The translations under genes were made by a program, and so were the position numbers. Below the pieces are notes generated by a model. That model was not told the DNA's origin, ran no database searches, and saw only the letters and a program-made list of their open reading frames with translations. DNA of 7,190 nt, taken from assembly GCA_021795135.1 (NCBI GenBank), contig JAJYPT010000084.1, forward strand, positions 1 to 7,190, written 5' to 3'. The stretch comes from Actinomycetes bacterium (GTDB lineage: Bacteria; Actinomycetota; Acidimicrobiia; Acidimicrobiales; JAJYPT01). The number at the start of each line of letters is the position of its first letter. Position 1 is the first letter of the stretch. Positions 1 to 6,809 of this stretch are shown here, piece after piece.

Positions 1-2312
1 GTAAGGTTTTGTTGTTGGCTGCCTTGAGATAAAGGAATGAATGAAGATAACAAGTTAAAGGTTTGCTTATTTGCTCCTGGTAATTGCATCATTTCATATA
101 AAGGAGGCATACTTTTTACCCCAGTACCAACCACAAGACCTTGAGCATTGGTTGTATTGGTGGTTTGTAAGGCTGCCGAAGGAGATCCAGTTCCTGCATC
201 TTGAGAAACTTGCCAAGCATTTCCAGCATTATAAAAACCACTAGGGTTAGTTATATGGTATCTACCAAACATTTGGCTTTGTAGAGTAAAAAGATCTTTA
301 GGGTAAAGAATATGTTTTTTAATAGCAGGATTTATTTGAGAGCTGGGTCTAAATAGATTAGGAAATGCTTTCTGGTAAGCCTGAATAATGGGATCGTGAG
401 GATTTACTACATAAAATTTCATTGATCCACTGTAAGCATTTACAATTACTCTTACTGAATTGCTGACATAGTTTAACGGTCTATTTAATCCACTAGAAGG
501 ATTAAGCTGAGAGGTATTAGCCTGCTGAGAATATGGATAATGAGATGTTGTGGTATATCCATTTAAAACCCAATACAGCTTACCTTTGGCAAGTACAGGA
601 TAGGGATGGGATCCAAAACGCAAAAATGGAGCTGCTGATTTAGCCCTAAGGACAACGTTACGATACATCATTAGTCTAGATTTAGGAGTAAGCAGATCTG
701 AGACAACAAGATTTATATTGCCATAATGCAAAGCGAAAGCTGCTCGCTTAATAAAGGAATTTAGTTGTATTCCCCCTGTTGAATTATAACTACTGTAATG
801 ATTTGTTCCATTAGGCCCTTGATAATCCAACTCTTGTTGTGCAGAATGAACTACCACATAATTTGAACTATTAGATCCTAGTCCATAATAAACATCAGGT
901 TGGGTAATGCTGGGTGAAGAAGGAATAGAAGTTGGAGGAATATCTTTCATGGAAAAAGAAGGATTGCCAGAGGGATTTACCTTATTAGCAGGAGCCAATA
1001 CAGCTCCATAACCATGGGTATAGACCAAGTGCCTACTCACCCAAGAATTAGACGGAAGATTTGATTGGTTTAGTTCTCTAACTGACAAAATAGCAGGGAC
1101 TTTTTTGCCACCAATACTATATTGACCTAATGTCAAAGAGTGAAAAGTATAATAAGAACGCAAGTCTTGTAATTTTTGATAACTTTGTTTAGCAATAGTT
1201 GGTCTCCACAAAGTAATGTTGTTCAAGTTACCTACATTTGCAGCTAATTGAGCAGGACTCAAACTAGAACTAGCTGAAAAATTGTGCAAAACAATGTTAT
1301 TAATCCCATAAGCGTGCCGGGTTGCTTTAATATTTCTTGCAATATAAGGAGCTTCTAAGGTCTCTTGAGCAGGCTGAACTTTAAATTTTTCTACTAAAGA
1401 TGGGTAAATTCCCCCCACAACAATTGCCACCAAAGCCCACAATCCAACCCCAAGTACTGGCAAAGTCCAACCCTGGCGACGGATATTGACCAAAAACAAA
1501 ACCATCGAGGTAAGAGAAACAAGAATAAGTATTTCCAAAGCTGGCAATTGAGCTTTTACGCTAGCATAGCCTGCCCCTTCAACAACTCCTAAATGAGAAA
1601 AATCTAATTGGAACCGTTGGAGAAAATATCCACCTGCTTTAATCAATGCAAGAAAAGCCAACAAGACTGAAATGTGAGCTTTTACATAAGGGGTTACCTT
1701 AGGACGGGATTGAAGTCGAATTCCTCCATTTAGATAGTAAAAAATTACCAATACAAGAGTTGCAAAAATTACAGCAAATAACAACCAGTTTAGGACGAAT
1801 GATAAAAAGGGAAGCTTGAAAACAAAAAATGAAACATCTAAGTGAAATAAAGGATCTTTTATTCCAAATGGAACAGAGTGAGTAAATAAAATCCAATTAC
1901 GCCATTGACTTGAAGCTCCTCCAGCTGCCAAAAATGAAAAAACTGCTGCAACAATAATATGACTGAGTCTTTTATGCCTACCTATGGTTTCTCTATATCT
2001 CTTTACCAACTCATCTTCTACAGAAGACAGAGAAAAACTAGGAGTCAAACGATCTCCTATGGCAAGATTGCCCCATAAAAATAGAAAGAAAATAATTAAA
2101 AATACAAGGAAGAGACCTACTTTTGCACCTAGGATCCCACTCCAAACCTGACTCAAATGGATATTTTTAAACCATTCGTAGCCTATATAAAAGTTTGCTA
2201 GTCCTCTCAAGGAGGCGATTAGGACAATTATTATCAAAACAGCACCCATAATTATGAGCTTTGTCTTGGAATTTCCTTTTCTTTCGTATGGTAAGTCTGT
2301 AGAAGAACGCAT
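1..2312 (-). CDS. UPF0182 family multi-pass membrane protein (partial, C-terminus cut by window edge)
   Basis: The frame is open from an ATG at 2312-2310 to the left edge, giving 770 full codons with no stop. The start is well bounded: an in-frame TAG lies two codons upstream (TAG TTA ATG). Family signs are strong along the whole length. About seven hydrophobic segments fall near residues 18-36, 62-82, 116-131, 160-192, 213-230, 259-276 and 283-301. They are followed by the family-like stretch YPSLVEKFKVQP and then ETLEAPYIARNIKATRHAYG (about 303-335). Further on are VYTHGYG (430-436), DVYYG (473-477), GYTTTSHYPYS (585-595), FYVVNPHDPIIQAYQKAFP (633-651) and FIPLSQGSQQQNLT at the edge. From family lengths I recall (about 900-1000 residues), roughly 150-230 residues are missing. 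Function is unknown for the family; it is expected in the cytoplasmic membrane with a large soluble region after the last helix. The gene starts 11 nt after the DivIVA-like gene with only a weak Shine-Dalgarno sequence, so translation may be coupled to that gene. Confidence 0.93.
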   Translation of the reverse strand, partial: MRSSTDLPYERKGNSKTKLIIMGAVLIIIVLIASLRGLANFYIGYEWFKNIHLSQVWSGILGAKVGLFLVFLIIFFLFLWGNLAIGDRLTPSFSLSSVEDELVKRYRETIGRHKRLSHIIVAAVFSFLAAGGASSQWRNWILFTHSVPFGIKDPLFHLDVSFFVFKLPFLSFVLNWLLFAVIFATLVLVIFYYLNGGIRLQSRPKVTPYVKAHISVLLAFLALIKAGGYFLQRFQLDFSHLGVVEGAGYASVKAQLPALEILILVSLTSMVLFLVNIRRQGWTLPVLGVGLWALVAIVVGGIYPSLVEKFKVQPAQETLEAPYIARNIKATRHAYGINNIVLHNFSASSSLSPAQLAANVGNLNNITLWRPTIAKQSYQKLQDLRSYYTFHSLTLGQYSIGGKKVPAILSVRELNQSNLPSNSWVSRHLVYTHGYGAVLAPANKVNPSGNPSFSMKDIPPTSIPSSPSITQPDVYYGLGSNSSNYVVVHSAQQELDYQGPNGTNHYSSYNSTGGIQLNSFIKRAAFALHYGNINLVVSDLLTPKSRLMMYRNVVLRAKSAAPFLRFGSHPYPVLAKGKLYWVLNGYTTTSHYPYSQQANTSQLNPSSGLNRPLNYVSNSVRVIVNAYSGSMKFYVVNPHDPIIQAYQKAFPNLFRPSSQINPAIKKHILYPKDLFTLQSQMFGRYHITNPSGFYNAGNAWQVSQDAGTGSPSAALQTTNTTNAQGLVVGTGVKSMPPLYEMMQLPGANKQTFNLLSSFIPLSQGSQQQNL

Positions 2313-2323
2313 TAACTAATAGA

Positions 2324-2485
2324 TTATGCCTGAATTAGAGTTATGAGACATCGGCAACCAGGATGCAAAGGAGGATGTGCATTTCCCGAAGGATAAAGTC
2401 CCCCTGCTTCAATTGGTTCTGCTAATGAATTCTCAATACAACTAGGACAATCTTCTCCTTTTCCAGCTAAGGTCCATGAAAGTTT
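2324..2485 (-). other. MuF-like CxxC...HPxCRC C-terminal domain within the DivIVA-like gene
   Basis: This segment encodes residues 557-609. Visible hallmarks are a Trp-initiated strand (LSWTLAG), an acidic residue just before the first cysteine pair (EDCPSC, 567-572), a Gly/Pro-containing loop, and PPLHPGCRC (594-602) followed by a hydrophobic strand (LITLI). In phage Mu F-like minor head proteins the order is the same: W, D, CxxC, loop, PP-HP-x-CRC, hydrophobic end. Four cysteines and one histidine could bind a metal or form disulfides; this is inferred. There is no head, portal or terminase gene around it, so this does not look like a prophage. Confidence 0.72.
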
Positions 2486-4153
2486 AACTTTGGAAGTAGT
2501 ATTTATCATTGCTAGAGAAAAAGCCTCAACAATATAATCTCCTGCCAAAGTTTGGACATTCTTAGATCTCCAATTTCTATAAAAAGAATTTAGGGAATCA
2601 ATTAAATTCTTTTTATCTAATCCGTTTAAACCCTGAGAAAAAACTTCTTCTAAAGGACCCCTAAGACTAGATACCAAAGATGAGCCTAAATTAAAAGCTA
2701 TTCTTTCAACGGAATCATCTACAGAACTTTCTTGATCAACAAAAGACGACCCCAAAAGAGCCGCTTTTTCAAGAAAGGGTATAGATATTTGAGTATAACG
2801 TCTAACGTGATCTTTTGTTGATCCTAATACATCTAAAGGCGATGCTTTTTTATCTAAAGACCCTATCTTTATATATCCTAGTAAATCATTTTGGTCATCT
2901 TGCAATAACCTCTTCAATTTCCTCATAAGACCATATTCTAAATCCTCTAAATAAATTCTTACTTCGCCAACTTCAACAGAACCTTCTCTCAAATTTTGTT
3001 CTAATTTAGGATCTGAAAAAGTTGTATCTATTCTTTCAAGATTATTCTGTTCTACATCTGAAGTAGTATCATCAAAAATAATACTTTTTTCTAAATCTTC
3101 GACTCCTGGTAAATTCACTTCTAACTTCTCGTCCAAAATATCTTGAGCTTTTGAAAGTAATTTTTCTCTTTCGGCTTTTATTCGAGCAAAAAGTTCATCA
3201 ATGGCACTACTAGAAGAGTCTTGAGGTTCTAAGTCTTGAGGTTCTAAGTCTTGAGGTTCTAAGTCTTGAGGTTCTAAGTCTTGATCAATGTAATTAGAAG
3301 GAGATTTGGAAATTAGCCTCGAAATTTCTAAGGCCTCTTCTAATTCTTCTGGGCTAGACTCAATTTCGCTAACAGCTCGATAAGCAGCTTGTTCTCCAGC
3401 AATACGAACTTTTTCATCAGCTTGATTCAAATCTCCCATGGCTTCATCAATTACCCTACGGCTATTCCTAAATACCTCAATTAAAGTTGCTCGCCCTGCT
3501 TGAAGTTGTTCAAATTGAGTTTGCATTATTCTTCTGCGTCGAACCAAATCAGATAAAATTTTTGTTCGCAACTCTTGGGCTTCTTGAAGTATTACTCTGG
3601 CTTCTTGCTCTGCTTGTTCTAGAATTTCTCGGCTACTTTGACGAGTATGGTCTATTTCGTCTTGTGCCTCTTTGAGGGCCTCTTTGCGAATTATCTCTGC
3701 TTCACGTTCTGCTTCTGAGGATCTTTCATTTAGAATCAGAGCAGCTTTTGAAGTAATTGATTCAGCTTCTTGGAAAGCAGCTTCAATTACTTTCATCTTC
3801 TCACTTTCAGCAGCTGTCCTTATTTGTAAAGCAGCTTCGTGAGCGCTACGAAATATACGAGCTGCTTCTTTACCCAGGGCAGCTGTAAGAATCTCTTCAT
3901 TTAGTTCAGGATTTTCTAAGCGATAGGTTGTTTCAGCTAGTTTATTTTCCAACTCTTGGCGTTCAAGTTCCATTTTTTGCCTAAGTTGTTGTTGCTCAGA
4001 CAAAAGATTTTCTATTTGATTTGCCAATTGAGAAAGAAAACTACGAACTTCTTTTGTGTTGAAACCTCTAAAACTAGTAATAAATGATCTATTACGAAGT
4101 CCTTCGAGATCAAAAGAAGCTATAGAAGAAAAATTAGTTGGATCCTTAGACAT
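2324..4153 (-). CDS. DivIVA-domain coiled-coil protein with phage MuF-like Cys/His C-terminus
   Basis: This 609-residue gene runs from ATG at 4153 to TAA at 2324. Residues 20-52 look like the DivIVA/GpsB N-terminal domain: TSFRGFNTKEVRSFL keeps the Phe-Arg pair (F28-R29) matching F17-R18 of B. subtilis DivIVA, which insert into the membrane. Residues about 41-265 are Glu/Ala/Gln/Arg-rich heptad-like sequence, a long predicted coiled coil. A low-complexity acidic linker follows (266-315) with four QDLEP repeats, then charged helical sequence (316-420) and a more globular region (about 425-556). The last 53 residues read SWTLAGKGEDCPSC, then about 20 residues, then PPLHPGCRC, i.e. C569, C572, H597, C600 and C602. 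That resembles the metal-binding-like end of phage Mu F/SPP1 gp7 head morphogenesis proteins (PF04233). No signal peptide or membrane helix is seen. A role as a polar or septal scaffold is inferred from the N-terminus; the role of the C-terminus is unknown. The 59-nt upstream gap has no good Shine-Dalgarno sequence near the ATG, so the start rests on the position of the DivIVA motif. Confidence 0.88.
   Translation of the reverse strand: MSKDPTNFSSIASFDLEGLRNRSFITSFRGFNTKEVRSFLSQLANQIENLLSEQQQLRQKMELERQELENKLAETTYRLENPELNEEILTAALGKEAARIFRSAHEAALQIRTAAESEKMKVIEAAFQEAESITSKAALILNERSSEAEREAEIIRKEALKEAQDEIDHTRQSSREILEQAEQEARVILQEAQELRTKILSDLVRRRRIMQTQFEQLQAGRATLIEVFRNSRRVIDEAMGDLNQADEKVRIAGEQAAYRAVSEIESSPEELEEALEISRLISKSPSNYIDQDLEPQDLEPQDLEPQDLEPQDSSSSAIDELFARIKAEREKLLSKAQDILDEKLEVNLPGVEDLEKSIIFDDTTSDVEQNNLERIDTTFSDPKLEQNLREGSVEVGEVRIYLEDLEYGLMRKLKRLLQDDQNDLLGYIKIGSLDKKASPLDVLGSTKDHVRRYTQISIPFLEKAALLGSSFVDQESSVDDSVERIAFNLGSSLVSSLRGPLEEVFSQGLNGLDKKNLIDSLNSFYRNWRSKNVQTLAGDYIVEAFSLAMINTTSKVKLSWTLAGKGEDCPSCIENSLAEPIEAGGLYPSGNAHPPLHPGCRCLITLIQA
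3217..3284 (-). repeat. 15-bp in-frame tandem repeat encoding QDLEP
   Basis: Four identical copies of the 15-bp unit agtcttgaggttcta (plus-strand reading) lie at 3217-3231, 3232-3246, 3247-3261 and 3262-3276. An 8-bp partial fifth copy follows at 3277-3284. Because the unit is a multiple of three, it adds QDLEP pentapeptides in the acidic linker of the DivIVA-like protein (about residues 291-312). The absence of any difference between copies suggests recent expansion by slippage, so copy number may vary between strains. Confidence 0.95.
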
Positions 4154-4212
4154 CTAAAAACTTACTATCAAGACAAAGTTCTACAAACTTTCCAAATATA
4201 TTATTTAGTATT

Positions 4213-6807
4213 TTAACTATCAAGTTCAACTCTCAAAGGTATCAACATGGAAATTTGAGTACCACTGCCTGGATGTGAAATACATTCTATTCTTCCTTTG
4301 TGACCCTCAGTTACTCTTTTTGCTAAAGAAAATCCTAAGCCCAAACCTCCAAAAGAACGAGTATCAGAAGAATCCCCTTGAGAAAAGTCAGCAAAAGCTT
4401 TCATTTGTTCCTCTTCGTTCATTCCTCTGCCTTGGTCTTTAACTATTATTTCGATGCCATAGGCATCTTGTGGATTTAAACTAATCTCGACATTAGTAAA
4501 AGGTTCTGAAAATTTAACTGCATTGTCAATAACCTCATCTAAAGCTAAACGTAGCCATTGTTTATCTCCATAGATGATACAAGGTTGATTGACATTTATA
4601 ATTAATTTTAACCTATACTCATTTTGCAAATGATCACGCCATTGTTGAACAACAGATACCAAAAGAGAATCTATCTCCAAACGTTCTAGTCTAAACACAG
4701 ACCGTCCTGCAGCACTAGAAGCAAAGAATTCCAGAATTTCAATGGTCCTAAGCAGTCGTTTGGATTGAGAAAGTATTTCATTTATTCCCAAACCAGCTCT
4801 AGGGTCAGGAACTCCCTTGCGGTCTAATAGTTCTGCATATCCCATGATTACAGTCAGTGGGGTTCTCAATTCGTGACCTATACGGGATAAAAATTCATTT
4901 TTCATTTTTTCTATCTCGTATTCTTTTCGCATGTCTCTAACGACTAAAACACTACCCATAGACTCTCCCATGGGATTTATCAAGTCTTTTACAAAAACTT
5001 CAATAGGAATAGGATCAGATGTGGGGACATGGAGAAAAAGATTATGAGTTTGAGAAAGATCGATAAGATTCGAACGAAGTAATTTAGAAGAAATATTTAC
5101 TCCTCGAGAATCGACTATAGAAATAATATCTTGGAAATTTTTATCTTTTACTTGTTCTTTTTTAATCTCAAATAATTGTTCTGCTGCGACATTGAAATCA
5201 GTAATTGCGCCATTAGAATCTATTGCAATTAGAGCTTCTGCCATACTAGTTATAACTGATTCCAATCTATTACGCAATATTGCATCATCTTCAAATGCCT
5301 TCTTTAGCGCTCTTTGTTGATATTCGATCGAAGCGATCATTGAATCAAAGGCTAAACTTAACTCACCTATTTCATCTTCGGCTGAAATAAGGCTCCTAAC
5401 TCCAGTTTCTCCTCTTTGAATAGCTCGGGCTGAAGATGTTAGATGGCGAAGCCCACTTGCTAATTGATCACCTAGAATTGTTGCCAAAAGCACAGCTAGC
5501 AAACTGACTCCCACAGAGATAAAAAACACAAGACGAAATAGATGAATCCCAATAGCACCTACTCCTAAATAAGACACCCTGCCTACTAACATCAAAGGAT
5601 ACTTAGAACTACTGGGTCGTAGAGATTGAGCTAGTAATTGAGCTTGTGAACCTTGGGTATAATAAGCAGTTCCACCCTTAGATTTATTTACTAAAAAAGT
5701 TAGCTTATTTAGTAAAGATTTAGATAATGTTGCCCTGATTTCAAAAGGAGCTGAAGGCGAAACTATCTCTATAGACATATAAGCTGGAACAGAAGAGATG
5801 TTTGATTTAATTGGTCTTATTTTTTGCACTACGATAGCAATACCTTGGATAGAAGGCTTACCACTCGCATTGAGGACAACATTTGGATAAACCCCTATGG
5901 CTGTGGGAATTCCTTGTAAATTTGCAAAAATAGTTTGTGGAGAAGAAGTAGTAGTAGCCTTTGTTATTACAGATAGGTGACTTAGTTGAGATGTAGCTTG
6001 GGTGCCAAAAACTTTAGTAAAAGATGTTGAAACCGACATTTGAGAAGAATTAGGATACATCCAAACAATTCCGGTATCAGGAAGAGAAGAAATTTGATTT
6101 AGCATTTTTTGAAGTAAAATTCTAGACCCAGCATTACCAGAATTAGCCGATTGAACCAAACCAGAGGTTTGCAATGTCGCCCTTACTAATCCAGCTTGTC
6201 CAATTAGATTCTTTGAATAATATTCAATTCCTGAAGCTGTTGAAAAAATAGTAGAGGTTAAAGCATATCTAGCATCAGATTTAGCTTTAAAAATCAAAAT
6301 TTGAGATAAAACTATTGAGAGCAAAAGAACAACTGCCAAAAGAGCAATTGCAACTCCCCCAGCGACACGAGCTGCGACTGCTTTTTTAGTCAAACTAAAT
6401 AAGCCAACACCTAAAAAAATAGACCCAGCCAAGATTGAAAGTTCAGGAATAGGTCTGGCAATATTAGCAATTGGATCTAAAATAGATCCAATTGCTAATA
6501 TTGCCAGACCTATTCTAAAGATAAAACGAGACCTAGCACTACCAGACCAGTAAAAACTGCCTATAAAACAGCTAACTGCACCCACAACTTGTGCTACATC
6601 TAAAAATAGATTTTTCTCGAGAAGAAAAAAACCTTGCAAAAAACTAACTATTGCCAAGGATGAAAATCCAAAGAAGGTCCAAACACTTGCCCTAGAAGAA
6701 GTTGTAATAAAACTTCTTCTCAAAAACACAAGAGCAAACCCACCAATACAGACCATGAAGGTACTGAATTGAGCCATAAGCCCGAACTCAGTATATAAAA
6801 TATTCAC
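4213..6807 (-). CDS. Membrane sensor histidine kinase (6TM - extracytoplasmic sensor - HAMP - PAS - HisKA - HATPase)
   Basis: This 864-residue protein starts at GTG 6807 and ends at TAA 4213. It is a sensor kinase that should autophosphorylate H645 in response to a signal and pass the phosphate to an aspartate on a response regulator. Hydrophobic segments near residues 11-30, 42-62, 70-88, 95-112, 122-140 and 148-172 form a six-helix membrane module. Residues about 173-420 form a Ser/Thr-rich, probably extracytoplasmic sensor domain that I cannot assign (possibly Cache-like). It ends in a membrane helix at about 424-446. HAMP follows (447-498, with EDEIGEL), then PAS (about 511-625) and HisKA with H-box SRIGHELRTPL (641-651). 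The ATPase has an N-box LDEVIDNAVKFSE (756-768, N762), G1 DQGRGMN (791-797), F-box-like FADFSQGD (805-812) and G2 GGLGLGFSLAKR (820-831). No key catalytic residue is missing. No response regulator is in the window. The gene begins 2 nt after the protease stop. ATG at 6777 (residue 11) is an alternative start. Confidence 0.95.
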   Translation of the reverse strand: MNILYTEFGLMAQFSTFMVCIGGFALVFLRRSFITTSSRASVWTFFGFSSLAIVSFLQGFFLLEKNLFLDVAQVVGAVSCFIGSFYWSGSARSRFIFRIGLAILAIGSILDPIANIARPIPELSILAGSIFLGVGLFSLTKKAVAARVAGGVAIALLAVVLLLSIVLSQILIFKAKSDARYALTSTIFSTASGIEYYSKNLIGQAGLVRATLQTSGLVQSANSGNAGSRILLQKMLNQISSLPDTGIVWMYPNSSQMSVSTSFTKVFGTQATSQLSHLSVITKATTTSSPQTIFANLQGIPTAIGVYPNVVLNASGKPSIQGIAIVVQKIRPIKSNISSVPAYMSIEIVSPSAPFEIRATLSKSLLNKLTFLVNKSKGGTAYYTQGSQAQLLAQSLRPSSSKYPLMLVGRVSYLGVGAIGIHLFRLVFFISVGVSLLAVLLATILGDQLASGLRHLTSSARAIQRGETGVRSLISAEDEIGELSLAFDSMIASIEYQQRALKKAFEDDAILRNRLESVITSMAEALIAIDSNGAITDFNVAAEQLFEIKKEQVKDKNFQDIISIVDSRGVNISSKLLRSNLIDLSQTHNLFLHVPTSDPIPIEVFVKDLINPMGESMGSVLVVRDMRKEYEIEKMKNEFLSRIGHELRTPLTVIMGYAELLDRKGVPDPRAGLGINEILSQSKRLLRTIEILEFFASSAAGRSVFRLERLEIDSLLVSVVQQWRDHLQNEYRLKLIINVNQPCIIYGDKQWLRLALDEVIDNAVKFSEPFTNVEISLNPQDAYGIEIIVKDQGRGMNEEEQMKAFADFSQGDSSDTRSFGGLGLGFSLAKRVTEGHKGRIECISHPGSGTQISMLIPLRVELDS
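6447..6515. repeat. Perfect 32-bp inverted repeat with 5-nt spacer inside the kinase gene
   Basis: The left arm (6447-6478) begins gaataggtctggcaat and ends ttggatct. The right arm (6484-6515) is its exact reverse complement over all 32 bases. The spacer is aaaat (6479-6483), and pairing ends at once outside the arms. In the kinase it covers about residues 98-121, from RIGLAILAIG (fourth helix) through the DPIAN turn to ARPIP (before the fifth helix), and the frame stays open throughout. The mRNA could form a very stable 32-bp hairpin. No T-run follows on the sense strand, so it does not look like an intrinsic terminator. Confidence 0.97.
6694..6720. repeat. Short perfect inverted repeat (10-bp arms, 7-nt loop) in the kinase 5' coding region
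   Basis: The arm agaagaagtt (6694-6703) and its reverse complement aacttcttct (6711-6720) flank the spacer gtaataa. It lies about 90-115 nt into the kinase coding sequence, at residues about 30-38 (RRSFITTSS), between the first two membrane helices. The sequence is directly visible; any function as an RNA hairpin is inferred and weak. Confidence 0.75.
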
Positions 6808-6809
6808 CT

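Noticed and set aside
1699..1896. Minus-strand open frame of 65 codons
   Set aside because: It lies wholly inside the UPF0182 coding region in another frame of the same strand. The UPF0182 frame there has clear family sequence, so this is a shadow.
2324..2485. Prophage remnant, suggested by the MuF-like C-terminus
   Set aside because: No portal, terminase, capsid, integrase or attachment-site signals are present. The domain is in frame with a full-length DivIVA-like protein within a tight cellular operon.
3487..3675. Plus-strand open frame of 62 codons, Leu/Phe-rich
   Set aside because: It is antisense to the Glu/Ala/Gln-rich coiled coil of the DivIVA-like gene. The hydrophobic composition is what the complement of such codons gives, and there are no start signals.
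4175..4191. Small hairpin (6-bp stem AAAGTT/AACTTT, 5-nt loop) in the gap between the kinase and DivIVA-like genes
   Set aside because: The stem is short and AT-rich and has no adjacent T-run on the sense strand. It is not convincing as a terminator or regulatory site. I also found no well-spaced -35/-10 pair in this 59-nt gap.
5687..5716. 9-bp inverted repeat TTTACTAAA/TTTAGTAAA with 12-nt spacer inside the kinase gene
   Set aside because: It is AT-only apart from one pair and has a longer loop, so it is plausible by chance in AT-rich coding DNA.
6447..6515. Intrinsic terminator or invertible switch at the 32-bp palindrome
   Set aside because: The sense strand after the second arm lacks a T-run and coding continues for about 750 residues. 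With only 5 nt between arms there is no meaningful segment to invert.
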